This document shows positions 1 through 10,943 of a stretch of 64,000 bases of DNA, in pieces (within the stretch, counting starts at the first letter, position 1; every line of letters begins with the position of its first letter). This DNA is from Lentinus brumalis (Eukaryota; Basidiomycota; Agaricomycetes; Polyporales; Polyporaceae), in the NCBI GenBank assembly GCA_001792895.1, contig MARA01000018.1:744001-808000 (forward strand). The letters run 5' to 3'. The position numbers and the translations under genes are program-made. The notes beneath the pieces were generated by a model. It was not told the origin of the DNA, made no database searches, and saw only the letters and a program-made list of their open reading frames with translations.

Positions 1-1324
1 GAAGAGTGGTACTGACCCGGGCATGTCGTCCCTAGAGAAGGCGTGCCTGCAACCATCCCTTCGCTCACTTCACAAACCTTGGCGAGGGCCTCGCGCACAG
101 ACGGTCACGCCGCTGCGAACCGTGTTGATATGTGTCTGTTATCATCGTCTGGTACCTGACGGATGGCTGTCCGTGCCCAGTCCGTCCTGCGCAACTGAGT
201 GCTCGTACTGCTCGACCCAGTCCTGGACAAGGTCGACAGGCGGGCGAGACATCCAGCGGGCGCGGAAACTCCGGGTCCTAGTCCGCCGACGCCGGGAAGA
301 TGTCCACGTTCGCGTGCTGCGTCGACTCACGCGAAAGATCGACAACCTCCTCCGTTCGAGCCTAACCCCGGCTCAAGCTGTCGGCTGATCGCGGCCTTGT
401 GAATGGGAAGACGACGACGCATCTCAACGATCGATTCGGCCAGCGGTGTTGACTTTCAATGATACTCCAGTGCACATCCCCCCCTGGCTCAAACGCATTT
501 GCGCCGATTTGGATTGTCCAGAACGCCCCGGTGGTGTCTACGCCGGACTCTGCGCTTGTGCCCGAGACGTTCGCGCCGCCGGGGATCGGGGATGGCATGC
601 AGCGTCGCTGCAGAAGTCGCCGAAGTGCTTCTGCTGTCATGACGCAGCACCCGACCGCCAGGCATGCGCCTTGACACGCTGCCTCGAGGAGCTCTGGACG
701 AGTTGGCTTCGTTGTCTGCTACCTGGAGGAGAAGCGCGAAGTGTGCTGCGTTGACCAGCCGATGGACGAGCTTGCGCAACACCGGTCGACCATAAGCAAC
801 ATCGGCGCCCGAAACCGAGGTCCTCTGCCATGGAGCACGCGACGCTGTTTCGTCCCCCCGCGTTGATACCTTTCAACGACAGTCGCCTGTGCCAGAAAGC
901 AGAAGCCATGACTGCGTTTCCTCCCGTGCTCTCCCGCTCGCAGTGGATCGTTCTCCGCATGATGTCACGCTGACGATAGTGTCCAAACGAAATCAATAAT
1001 GATAGTGTGTGATCCCAAGTACGTGCTACAGGTGTCGTGTCTGACTTCATTTCGTACAGTCGTGTATGCGTATATCCCAGACAAATTTCCAAAGAACGAC
1101 GGAGGATCAGAAGAACAAGCTCTGAAGAGAGAAAGAATGTCCGTAGCCTCAAGAGAAAGCGAAGAATGCAAAGAGTGGTAGACTAGCGGACTAGCGATGC
1201 GCGAATGGGTGCGTGAGAGTGAACTACACGTGCGATCGGGAAGACGGTGAGCGTTGGACGTGACCATGCAGAGCGACACGGACTTACAAAGTACAACAGA
1301 AATCGCGATGTTTGTGGCGGTCGT
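1..1324. other. No recognised gene at left window edge
   Basis: Several overlapping open frames of about 60-170 codons occur on both strands. None shows a family motif, a signal peptide or a consistent intron pattern, and they overlap each other in the way expected of GC-rich non-coding DNA. The last few hundred bases probably hold the 3' region of the hydrophobin that ends at 1325. I see nothing else to annotate. Confidence 0.5.
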
Positions 1325-2171
1325 TCAGAGCTCGAGGTCGATGGGAACACAACCGATGTTGATGAGTCCCTCTGTGATGGCCATGATGGCGTCAGCAAAG
1401 GCTTCTCCACCAGATAACAAACGAGATACGCACGGTAGGTGTTGTTGTTGCAACACACAGGCTTTTGGTTACTGAAGACGCGCATACAATCAGTGAGTAC
1501 CATCGTCACATGGTCAGCAGTAGGACTTACCACTCGGTACCACCGCCCAGCCCAAGCGTGTCGATGGGCGAGCACGACGTCCCGGATAGACCGAGGTCGT
1601 CTGTGATGTCGATCCCGAGCGACGAGAGGACGGAGCTCATCTCTGGGCTCTTCGAGTCCTTGACGGAGTCGCAGCACTGGATCTCGCCCGTGTTGCACTG
1701 ACCGCCGGACGAAGCAGACCCGGAGCCTGGAGAGGAAGAGCCCGTCGGCAGGGGAGCAGCGATGACCCCGGTGCTGACGCCGAGCGTGCTAGTGGCCGTG
1801 ACTGTCGAGGTACGCCCTTGCGTTTCGGTCTCGGTCTCGGTCTCCGTCGCGGTGCGCGTCTCGGTCTGCGTGCGGGTCTGGACGACGGTGACGGTCTGCG
1901 TAGGCGGGTAGTCCGTGACCGTTGCAGTTGTCGTGCGCGTGTAGGTCGTGCCGCGGCGCGTGGAAGTCGCCGTCGCGGTGGACGTGCGGACAACGGTCGC
2001 AGTGGAGGTTGCGGTGGACGTGCGCGGGGTCCACGTCTTGGTGGGCGCGGTGTGCGTGTGCGCGACCTGGGTGGTGGAGTCGGATTCGCAGGGCACGGGG
2101 GCAGGTGCAGGGCTCGCCGAGGCGAGGAGGGCGAGAGCGGCGACCGCGAAGAGGGAGAGCTTGGCGTGCAT
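1325..2171 (-). CDS. Class I hydrophobin with long Thr-rich linker
   Basis: Secreted amphipathic protein expected to self-assemble on hyphal or fruit-body surfaces. The model has three exons on the minus strand: 2171-1531, 1471-1434 and 1371-1325, with introns of 59 and 62 nt. It gives 241 residues with frame kept at both junctions. Residues 1-19 form a signal peptide (MHAKLSLFAVAALALLASA). Residues 25 to about 150 are a Thr/Arg/Glu-rich low-complexity linker, much longer than in typical 100-120-residue hydrophobins. The eight cysteines are at 159, 166-167, 200, 214, 220-221 and 234, matching C-CC-C-C-CC-C with the conserved NTG and GLINIGC neighbourhoods. Cys214 is split by the first intron, exactly as in the hydrophobin at 12129. 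The linker may expose a glycosylated or wall-anchored segment; that is inference. The start is the Met directly before the hydrophobic signal core. Confidence 0.9.
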
Positions 2172-2301
2172 CGTGCTCGTAGTGAGGTGGGGTGACCGAG
2201 TGCAGGAACGACGAGGACGCGGACGAACGAAGACGGGGGAGTCGCAGGGAGGATGTGGAAGGAGGAGAGGAGGGATGGGCAGCGCGTCGTCGTGCGTCCT
2301 G

Positions 2302-2310
2302 GCATATATA
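2302..2310 (-). promoter_or_regulatory. TATA box of hydrophobin 1
   Basis: The minus strand reads TATATATGCC about 130 nt upstream of the start codon at 2171. This spacing matches the TATA-to-ATG distance of the other hydrophobin genes here. Confidence 0.5.
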
Positions 2311-2794
2311 CCCTCCATGCTCATGTGCCGATGGCTCCGGTGAAGGGAGAGCAGCGCAGACGCGTCGATCGAAGGCAGAGACGTGACGAGCAGAAGAGAC
2401 TTGCCTCATTTGGCTTCCGTCTCGCCTTTTCTGGACGAGAGCCCGCCGGCGGTGAGTAGCCTTGTGCTGCAGCGGCGGCGTCGGGAGGAACACGGAGGAC
2501 AGCCATAGTATATTGGACGGGTGCCGGCTAGTACAAGGTAGGGTAAGTACTGGCGATGATGAGCGAATGATAAACATCCAGAGCAACGACAAAACAGAGG
2601 GATGCAAATTCAACATCGCGATAATCGAAGAGCACGACTGTAAACGGAGCAACGATGCAAACACGGAAGGGAATATATATAAGTCAAGCCGTATATGAAG
2701 GAGTATTGACGGAGGAAGTGCGTTGACGGAGTGGCTCCTCGGCGAGGCACTTGCGTCCGCGCACTGCTCGTGAAACGGAGCGATAAGCCTGAAC

Positions 2795-2876
2795 GACGAC
2801 AGGGACACACCCGACGTTGATGAATCCGCCCTACGCCTCGCTCTCGGAGCACACTGGTTGCGCGTTGCTAGAACAC
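2795..2876 (-). pseudogene. Orphan hydrophobin last-exon relic
   Basis: Downstream of copy A, the minus strand reads CNAQPVC, then an in-frame stop, then GGFINVGCVPV. This is the layout of the final hydrophobin exon; compare NAQTVCC...VVNVGCVPVTL at 9988-10066. One of the paired cysteines and the open frame are lost. The upstream reading stops before the donor, so this exon is probably not translated with it. Confidence 0.6.
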
Positions 2877-2944
2877 ACCCGCATCAGCGTCAGCGTTCGT
2901 GCTAAACCCAGCCGCGATCGCAAACTGAACACTCACCGCGTCGT

Positions 2945-3648
2945 CTAGATGTTGCTTTGAGGGACGTCGGGCACCATATCGCTGTCCAGCCCGATATCGC
3001 CCTCCCCGGAGAGTCCGCTGATGAGATCCCCGCCAGAAAGTGAGCCCTCGAGGACCGGCCTGTCCTTGCAGCAATCGCACTCCTCAGCCGGCTCGGAGCT
3101 CGAAAGCACCTCGACGTCGCTCTCCGCGGGCTCCGCGCCCGCACCCTCGCTGTCGCCGTCGCGCTTCTCCATGTTACCAAGCGATTGCAGCCCGACTGAG
3201 GGCATGACCGGCGAGGACGGAGCGGGGAGCGGGGAAGAGACGGGGCTGGTGCCATTGGCGGGGGACCGGCGGGGAGGCCTGGACGGCGGCCCCTTTGACT
3301 GCCAAGGATTCTAGCGCGGAAGAAGCACCGAGATTTGAGGGTCCCAGGTGCACGGTCCTGGTGCTCGCGGGGAACCAGTGGGGCAGCGGGGAGGGACGCG
3401 AGCTCGCCGAGGGCGGGTTCGAGGACGTCGCCCGCTACATCGTCGATTGTGCTGGCGAGGTCGTCTGCGTCGGCGGGGTGATGGTGGTGGTGATGGGGCC
3501 CAATGTGATGGTGATGGCCCCGGGGAGCCAGGGAGGAGTCGGACGCGATAGTAGGGGCGGGAACAGCGATGTGGATGGGCGAGGCGACGACGAAGGACGC
3601 GAGCCCGGCGAGCGCGAGCGCGGAGAGGAGGGCGAGCTTGGTGAACAT
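2945..3648 (-). CDS. Hydrophobin-derived secreted protein, cysteine frame mostly lost (copy A)
   Basis: Secreted protein of about 234 residues starting at 3648. It has a clear signal peptide (MFTKLALLSALALAG...VVASP), a His-rich stretch with runs of four and six His, and a C-terminal part with ECDCC and repeated Gly-Leu-Ser motifs. The signal peptide and C-terminal part are shared with the gene at 6961-7551. The reading frame breaks once near 3285-3300, at a run of four G (minus strand). One extra G would join the N-terminal frame to the C-terminal frame, and the 704-nt span is one base short of a multiple of three. Downstream of the stop, the minus strand still holds a hydrophobin-like last exon after a GTGAGT...TTCTAG intron-like gap (NAQPVC, then a stop, then GGFINVGCVPV, near 2795-2876). 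The gene therefore looks like a hydrophobin whose reading now ends early. Function is unknown. Confidence 0.6.
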
Positions 3649-3800
3649 GGTTGTGGTATGTGGTGTGAGTGTGGGAGCGTGTAGGAGAAGGAGTGTGCTG
3701 CGAGGTGCGAAGTGCGAGGAAAACGTTGAGAGAGTGTGGTATCTCGGACCTGAGCTGAGGGTTCGAGGTGAGCGATGGGGACAATGGGAGGGGATGTACC

Positions 3801-3810
3801 GGGTTTTATA
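3801..3810 (-). promoter_or_regulatory. TATA box of copy A
   Basis: The minus strand reads TATAAAACCC about 155 nt upstream of the start at 3648. The duplicated copy has TACAAAAC at the equivalent place (7701-7708), a weakened version. Confidence 0.5.
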
Positions 3811-4540
3811 CTCTAGCCTGCGTAGAGTTCGCGCGAGGCCCGAGCTGAGCGTGCGCGTTGAGTGCGTGTCCAACTCAGGACGCGTACAATCTTGCCATGA
3901 CGGCCGCTTGAGTCGGGGCATGCTACACGGCCCCTGAACATTGGATATCGAGTGTCAGTATGGACATGAAAAGGCGTATCATCATACATACCTTGCGTCG
4001 AGTCCGTCCGACTCGCAGTGTGGGTCGGGCTGGCAGGCGACTGACTTTGGGGATGCCTGATACATGCTGGAGCCATGCACGGTGCATGAAGACGGGCGCA
4101 TCAGCATGGACACGTTTCCGAGCCGTACGACGGACGGGCGGTGAGCGAAGGGGATGCTTGATGTTGACGCCGTCCCCGGGATCGATGTGCGCTGGCATTG
4201 CTAGGGACGTTGAGTAGGCGGCAGCGGCAAGTGGGAGCGCAAATGTCTCGTCCTACCTTCCAGAAAGAAGGCGGCACCGTGACCGGCGTGATCACGTTCG
4301 GAAGCGGGCGTGCTGTAGCATGCAACGTCTTCGACCGGTCATGGGTGTCAACGCTGGACTGCTTGAGCCTTCAGCGACTGCATGTTGATAGTCTATCGGC
4401 CTCTGGCGGATCCGCAGACGTGCTCTGATGTTCAGGCTGGAGGTAAGCCGTTTAGAGACTCCTACGGTACATTACTTACTAGTGAGCATGCCAGCCAGGA
4501 GCCGACATTCTCGTGCGGCGTGCGCCAGCGGAGCGAGTCA

Positions 4541-6514
4541 CGGTATGATGGGCCTGTCGGGGGGACTCCACGAGTCACATGGGGATCCGGAACGTCTGCA
4601 GGTACTTATGTTGAAGTTCGAGAGAGCACCGAGAGATCAACAGAACATCATTGCGTTTAGCTAGAGCTCATGCAGACGCATGAGGGTTACCTTGTGTACA
4701 AGGTCACCCGGACGGTCATAATTGAAGCCTTTTGGATAAACCCGACTTTTCCCGCTTTCCGACGTTTCCCGAGCAGGCTGTCGTACCTCGGCGCTTCCGA
4801 GTGGCATTTGCTACAGCCGCCTTCCATCTCGACGCTACGACATCACTCTGCTTTCTCTCTGCGCTAGCTCTTGCGAACGGAGCTGATGCTGCGTGAATTT
4901 AACCCTGTCGCTGTATGCACATGAATGCTGACACGCATCATACTTAGCTACCACCTCCGCCGGTATGAGCACTGCTCGCGCGTCGAGCTCAACAGCGAGC
5001 ACAAGACCTCATTCCCTTTATCCGCGGTCACTGGCGGAAGTACCGGCAAGCACGTCGACATCGTCGGCGGTGTCGGCTCCCTCCTTGGATTTTTCAACAA
5101 GATCGCTGTTCCCAAGCTTCCACTTGAGCGTACTGACGTCTCAAATGTCGCCGGAGTTCTGCTTCCACTGTCCCCGGTGTCGCTACTACCATCCCTCTTT
5201 GCGAATATACAATACAGTAGATGGTCCGCTGGCGGTGCCTATGCGCAGACTGTCTCCAGTGTACAGCTCAGGGTGCCTCGCAGACCGTTCAGAACACTGC
5301 TCAAGACGCCGCTGAGGCCATTCAGAGCACCGCTCAGTCGGCCGCGCACTTCCAAGCAGACGCGTACGTGTCTCTATGTATGCTCTTCACTGCGCACATA
5401 CTGACTTGATCCCAGTTCCAGGTACTGGTTCGCACTCCACTGCCGTCACGGCTTTGACGCTGCCTCCCTTGGCGCGAGGATTCAATGCTCCTGGGTACTC
5501 AGAGCAAGGCCAACGTCACGCTCCTCCCCGGAGAGTCTGGTCACCCGCTCATCAAGCCGTCCAAGGAGACCAAGGGCAACGAAGCTTCCCTTGGTGCAGC
5601 GCGTCATGTTGTGGGCGCCGGTGGAGTCTCGTCGGCGGCCGTAGTGAGGAGGGCACCGTGCACCTTTGCGATGAGCGTTCGACCACCGGTGCAGAATTTC
5701 CCATGTGTGTTGTGAAGCCCATGTCGGAACCCAGGGGCACGAAGCCGCTACTGGTCAGGACCGTCATGTCGCCAGTGTTGGTGCTTGTCGGTAGTAGGAG
5801 CTAGTACGACGGACGTCGCCCTTTTCGACTCTCCAGGGTACCTCGTCCCTCGACCAACTCAAGAGTGGAGCACATGTAGTACCTTCACAATCTCATGTTG
5901 CTTAGCTGTGGACTGTGGTTGCGTGGATTTTGCCAGCGTAAGCAGTATGTCTGCCAGTATCTAATACATACCAGAGATGAACGTAACGATATGGCACAAC
6001 TTCGAGATGCTACAGCATCAGTAGGGCGATAGGACGGACGACCACTCTTGCGTGATACAGCTTGCACGGTACACAAGGTAAAGTGCCGCCCGGCGGCGTT
6101 TCTCTAGTATGTAAGTACATGCAAAACAAGCACAAGCACTTATCGGTACTAAGTGCGTGCTGACTAAGCGTGCCATAACGGGAACTGTGTCTACGAGACA
6201 GCTGAACTTGAAACTCCGAACAAGAAACCCAACAACTTACTGGCCAGCCAGAACGGTAGTATATCGGAGGGCCACAGGCGGACTAGAGCGGCGAGACTCG
6301 AGCGTGACTGGGACTCCTCCCGGGCGGTGCTATTGAGCTCTTCAGCGCAGCGCACAATCTTCCTTAAGGTCGGTGAACATGCAATTGTACTTCGGAGGCC
6401 TCGTGAACACAGCAGGCAACCATACTAGTATTGGGCATCACGCACTCTACGACGCACAGAAAGTGCATGTGCCGCGTACAATCATCATGCCAAACAATGC
6501 AGAGGGTGCTGCAG
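4541..6514. other. Spacer between duplication units; possible gene relic at 4964-5800
   Basis: Most of this stretch shows nothing recognisable. Between 4964 and 5800 on the plus strand there are protein-like pieces in different frames: 'GGVGSLLGFFNKIAVPKLPL', then an Ala/Gln-rich helix-like piece ('TVQNTAQDAAEAIQSTAQ'), then 'VTLLPGESGHPLIKPSKETK'. Intron-like breaks or frameshifts separate them. I do not recognise the family and cannot assemble a full frame, so this is at best a decayed gene or an unresolved spliced gene. Confidence 0.25.
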
Positions 6515-6960
6515 CTTGCAAATGATAAATACATCAATGTCCAGAGCAAAGACGAAACAACCTTGAAAGAGCGGCAGCATCTCGGGGATTGAGAATTCAA
6601 TACGCGATGATGGAAGAGTACGACTGGTATTAGGAAGGTAAGTAACCGGACGAACGAAACAAACGTGGAAGGGAATGTATGCAGTGCAGATATATGAGAC
6701 ATGCTAAGTCACGCTGTACGTGGAAGAGGGATGAAAGAGGGGATGTGTTGCCGGAGCAGTGGCTCCTCGGTGTGTGACGTGCGTCCACTCAGCTCGAGAG
6801 CGTAGACGACCACCGGGTCACCATCGGTATCCGACGTTGCGAAAAGCCGTGGCAGGCCTCGCTAGCACACCGGCTGTGCGTTACTAACCACCTGCGCCCG
6901 CGCCTGCGTCAGCGTCCGCCCATAACCCAGCCGTGATCGCACACCGAACACTCACCACGT

Positions 6961-7551
6961 CTACAAGATCTCGCCCTGACCGGAGAGTCCGCCGATGAGC
7001 CCCCCGTCAGAAAGCGAGCCCTCGAGGATCGGCTTCATGCCCTCGCCCTCGGCCTCGCTGGTGCGCTTGCCCACATTGACAGGCAAGCCGGGCAGATTGA
7101 CGGGCATGACCGGGGAGGACGAACCGGGGCCCGCGGGACTCGAAGAGAGTGGGGAGCCGATGACACCGAGAAGGGTGGGGAGACCGGCGAGGGAGCCTTC
7201 GCCGTCGAGGAGCTGGCGAGTGGGAAGGCGGTTGATGATGCGGTTCATCTTTCTGAGCTCTGCACTACTGAACCGGCCGCGGGGAGCCAAGGCTTCGGGG
7301 GCAGGGGCAGGGGCGTCGCCGTCGAGGAGGTCGCGAATGGGAAGGGCGTTGAGGTAGCGGCTCAGGTCTGCGAAGCCGGCAGCCTGGTACTCCTGGAGAT
7401 CAAGGAAGTCGATGGCAGGAGCCAGGGCGTCGGCAGGGTCGCCCGCTGAGGCGATGTGGTCTTCCATAGTAGGAACGGCAACTCGCATGGGGGAGGCGAC
7501 GACGAGAGTCGCGAGCGCGAGCGCGGAGAGGAGGGCGAGCTTGGTGAACAT
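6961..7551 (-). CDS. Hydrophobin-derived secreted protein without hydrophobin cysteines (copy B)
   Basis: Intact single-exon frame of 196 residues starting at 7551. Residues 1 to about 20 are a signal peptide (MFTKLALLSALALATLVVAS), almost identical to that of the gene at 2945-3648. The mature part is acidic and Leu/Pro-rich with no cysteine. Two segments resemble each other ('LNALPIRDLLDGD' and 'INRLPTRQLLDGEG'), an internal duplication. The C-terminus 'LEGSLSDGGLIGGLSGQGE' aligns with copy A's 'LEGSLSGGDLISGLSGEGD'. Just downstream, the minus strand keeps a ruined hydrophobin last exon (NAQPVC followed by a stop, about 6860-6890). It probably arose from a hydrophobin by loss of the cysteine exons. 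Role unknown. Confidence 0.6.
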   Translation of the reverse strand: MFTKLALLSALALATLVVASPMRVAVPTMEDHIASAGDPADALAPAIDFLDLQEYQAAGFADLSRYLNALPIRDLLDGDAPAPAPEALAPRGRFSSAELRKMNRIINRLPTRQLLDGEGSLAGLPTLLGVIGSPLSSSPAGPGSSSPVMPVNLPGLPVNVGKRTSEAEGEGMKPILEGSLSDGGLIGGLSGQGEIL

Positions 7552-7553
7552 GA

Positions 7554-7580
7554 TGGTGTGGTGTGGTGTGGTGTGGTGTG
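7554..7580 (+). repeat. (GTGTG)n-type microsatellite in 5' leader of copy B
   Basis: Five tandem copies of a 5-bp TGGTG unit lie immediately upstream of the start codon at 7551, in the presumed 5' untranslated region. Confidence 0.7.
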
Positions 7581-8480
7581 GGTGCGGACGAAGGAGTGGG
7601 CGACGAGAATGTGGAGAGAAACGTAGAGTGAGTGTGGGTTCGCGGACCTGAGCCGGAAGTTCGCGGTGAGCGATGGGGACTTTGGGGGCGGACGTACCGG
7701 GTTTTGTACTCGAGCCGTAGTACGGCTGCAGCTTACGGGCTGAAGTCAGAGTGCACGGCGGGTGGGTGCCACAAGACCGACTCAGGACGCGTACATTCGA
7801 GTTCTTGCCATGAGGGTGGCTTCGCTCGATGTCGAGTGTCACTGTCAGTACGGACACGGAGAGGCGTATCATCATACCATACCTTGCATTGCGTCCGCCC
7901 GAGTCGCATCGCCACACTGGGCCGGCTGGGGGCTGGGAACACACGGTGACGAAGCAATGAGCATGCTGGACCCTTGCAAGTTGCATGAAGACGAAAGCAG
8001 CTGGAGGGGCACGTCTCGGAGTCGCGCGACGGGTGGCGTGCCAGTGCGGCGGCGAGCGGGCCGCAGGTCTCTCGTCCTGCTTTCGTATTCCTGGATGCGG
8101 GCGGCACCGTGATGCTGGGAGTCGAGACTCGATTGCGTGACTGATGGATGCGTTTGCACCGTGGCCCGCGGGCAGACGCGTTTGGAAGGGGTGCATCTTC
8201 GAGCTTGTAGTTCGGGAGCGGGCGTGCTGCGGCGTTGACTTGGTGGGACGGACCGCTAAAGTTCAACGCTCGACGCTCGACTGCTTCGGTAGCCAGTAGC
8301 CAGTAAACCCGTAGCCAGTTTCAGCCTTCAATGATTCCCTGTGCATGGTTACGGCGGATCCGCAGATGTGCCCTGCCCTTAGGACTGGAGGTGAGCCAAT
8401 TGGAGACTCCGACTGTAGAGTACGGTAGAGCCTAGAGTGCTTACCAGCGAGCGTGCCAGCCAGGAGCCGACGTTTTTCGT

Positions 8481-9987
8481 TTTCGAGCGCCAGCAGGCTC
8501 GAACGGAGCACGTACCTAACTTACTACCTGGTCAAAGCAGCATCGGAGCGGCGGCCGGGTTGAGGACTCGAGTCTCGGAGAGAGCACTGTGGCCCCGGGC
8601 CCGTCCGCGTCAGGGCTCAGGCGTCGGAACGCGAGACTCGAGTCCCGGGGCACAGCAGCGAACCTCGTCGTCGGACGTGACTGGGACGCTGCTGTAGCCT
8701 ATGAGCGGCGCTGCCCCCGACTCGGACTCGGACTCGGGCTCGGGCTCGGGTGGATTCCTGGTGAGAACACTCGGATCCGAGTGCATGCATAATGCATTCA
8801 TGTCGTGTACTTACTTGATCAATGTTGAGTTGTACGGACCACGGAGTTCTCCAGCCTGAAGCTTGAAGCCTGAAGCCCGGTGCGTCTCCTTCTCCCGGGT
8901 CGGGGTCGGTGCAAGGTGTGACTAGTACTGGGATGCCCGTGATACTTACTAGCATGTGAGGAGGAGGAGGAGGAAGATGGACTCTGAGAACGGCAAGTTC
9001 AACTTCGCGGCGCGGCGCGAGAGATGGGGTTAGGGGTCCGGATCTAGTAGGTCCCATACGAGACGCAGACGCGAGACGCCAGGAGACGCCACCGTTCGAA
9101 GTTCGACCTTCGCACGTTCCGTTCCGTTCCACGAGACGACGACAACGACGGCGAGGAGATTGCGTTTGTAACGGACACTTGCGAGATGTAGCATGTAGCA
9201 TGTGGCATGGAAGGGCTACCCGTAATCTTTGTGGCGGTGGGATTCACGGGAGGGGGTCGGAAGGCGGGATTCCACTCTGGGTGGTGGGACGTCTTCGAAT
9301 GGTTAGTACTTAGTAAGTGATTAGTGCCAGCAGCCGAGCGAATGTCCGCCGCCCGATCGTCCGGGGGCTTCTCGCCTTTGATTATGGTTATCGGTTTCAC
9401 GCAAGGAGTCGACCTCAGGCTGAACGGTTCTGAAGAAGCTGCAGCTTGCAGCGCGTCTCATTCGACAGTCCTAGTCCAAGTCCTGATCTACCGACGTATG
9501 CACTACTTATACTCTACGTGAAGTACGAGTACGAGTGCTGAGTACAGCGGGACTGGTCTATATAGTATCACCCGGACGGGAAGAGGCGCGTATTAGTACG
9601 GGGACGAACAATGAATGCACAGCGTTTTGAAACACGAAAGATTAGTAACGGATACGAAAAAGAAAATGAGAGTAGGGACTGCAGGGCAGCGCGGGGAGCG
9701 AGCTGGTCAAGTAAGTAGTTGTGTGTGAGTGAGTGCGAAAAAAGGAGTGGGAGTGGGAGGGGAGGCTTTTGGCGAAGGACGCGGATGCGGACGAACGACT
9801 GGCACGAAGACAGAGATAGCGGATAGCGACATAGAGAGGGTAGCGAGGGAAGGATGGCGGGAAGGATGGCGGGTAGGCGGGAGAGGGAGAGGGCACGGCT
9901 GACGAGAGTCCGGTGCGATGGAACTTGAAACGGGTGGCAAGTACTAGTGCTCGGGAACGAAGCAGGTGCGCCGGAAAGGCTCAGCGC
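8481..9987. other. Gene-free spacer with simple repeats
   Basis: No recognisable coding region. A hexamer-like (GACTCG/GGCTCG)n tract lies at about 8717-8751, 'aggaggaggagg' near 8958, and a short 'ccgttccgttcc' repeat at 9118. Overlapping short open frames on both strands have no motif support. Confidence 0.5.
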
Positions 9988-10943
9988 TCAGAGGGTGACG
10001 GGCACGCAGCCGACGTTCACGACCCCGGTCTGCCTGCCGCTATCGCAGCACACGGTCTGCGCGTTGCTGTGACGGCGGGACGACGACGACTTGTCAGCGA
10101 CCAACTCCTCCTGCGAAAACAAAATAAGGGAGGAAACTGACCACTGGCCCTCGCTGACCGCGACGACGTTGAGGTTCGAGCAGTTTTCGCCGAAGAAGCC
10201 GCGGTAGTCGCCCTGGAGGTCGAGGAGTCCGGCGAGGGTGCGGCCTGCGTCGGTGTCGGACTGGACGGTGTTGGTGCAGCAGTGGATTGTGCCCGTGCTG
10301 CACGTTCCGCCGCCGTTGCCGTTCCCGCTGCCGCTGCCGGAGCCAGAGCCAGAGCCGGAGCCGCTGGACGGGTCGGAGGAGGGAGCGGGGGCGGCGGGGG
10401 AGGAGGGGGAGGAGGGGGGAGCGGGAGCGGCGGGGGTGGAGGGGGAGCGGGAGCGGCGGGGGTGGAGGGGGGAGCGGGAGCGGCGTGGGTTGAGGAGGAG
10501 GAGGGGCGGGCGAGCCCCCGGTCGGGAGCGCGGTCGCAGTGGGTTCAACGGTGTGGCCTGGGTTGCCGCCGCCGCCGATGGTGAGCACTCCGGTGGGGAG
10601 GCCGCCTCCGCCGATGGAGAGGACGATGCCGGCGCCGGAGGACGAGGTCGGGATGGGGTCGACGGCAGGATGGGACCGGTAGGGACGCCAGCGGGGATGC
10701 TGGGCAGGATGCTGGGGCCGGTAGGGAGGCCGGCGGGGATGCTGGGCAGGATGCTGGTGGGGTGCCGATGGGGATGCTGATGTCGGTGCCGGTGGGGCCG
10801 ATGCTGGCGGAGACGTCGATGGCGGTGCCGGTACTGGTGGGGAGGGCGGGGAAGGAGTGCGAGTGGGAGTCGCAGGGGATGGGGGACGCGGATGTGACGA
10901 CCGCAAGGGCGAGTGCGGAGAGGGCGGCGAGGAGGGCGAACAT
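9988..10943 (-). CDS. Class I hydrophobin with long Pro/Gly-rich linker
   Basis: Hydrophobin starting at 10943 (MFALLAALSALALAVVTSASP signal peptide). Exon 1 is 10943-10142 and exon 2 is 10066-9988, with a 75-nt intron (GTCAGT...CACAG). The C-terminal half has the full pattern: TCSTGTIHCC, then ENCSNL, a Cys split by the intron, then NAQTVCC and VVNVGCVPVTL. Between signal peptide and cysteine core lies a Pro/Ser/Gly linker of roughly 180 residues with two copies of LPSIPAG-PTGP and an SGSGSG tract. Exon 1 is one base short of keeping the frame. A run of four C at about 10760 would restore the move from the N-terminal frame to the repeat frame with one more C; a middle stretch (GLPTGVLTIGGGG) lies in the third frame, so more than one indel in this C-rich DNA is possible. 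The cysteine core itself is intact. Confidence 0.8.

Larger units (their letters stand above)
2540..4540. repeat. Tandem duplication unit A (hydrophobin-derived gene and flanks)
   Basis: Sequence from about 2540 to 4540 is repeated in diverged form at about 6515-8480, in the same orientation. Shared landmarks are the 3' flank with 'gataaa..catc..tccagagca' (2567 and 6523), the gene with its MFTKLALLSALALA start (3648 and 7551), an upstream 'aggcgtatcatcata' block (about 3970 and 7862), and 'tgccagccaggagccgac' (about 4489 and 8454). Both coding and non-coding parts are conserved, so a whole genomic segment was duplicated rather than a transcript. Confidence 0.75.
6515..8480. repeat. Tandem duplication unit B (hydrophobin-derived gene and flanks)
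   Basis: Second copy of the segment at 2540-4540, same orientation, about 4 kb away. It includes the gene at 6961-7551 and its upstream region to the 'ccagccaggagccgac' block. The copies differ by many substitutions and indels, so the duplication is not recent. Confidence 0.75.

Noticed and set aside
3300..3385. Intron in the hydrophobin-derived copy A gene
   Set aside because: No donor with matching phase and a good consensus fits the TTGGCAG acceptor. A single missing G in the GGGG run explains both frame and length better.
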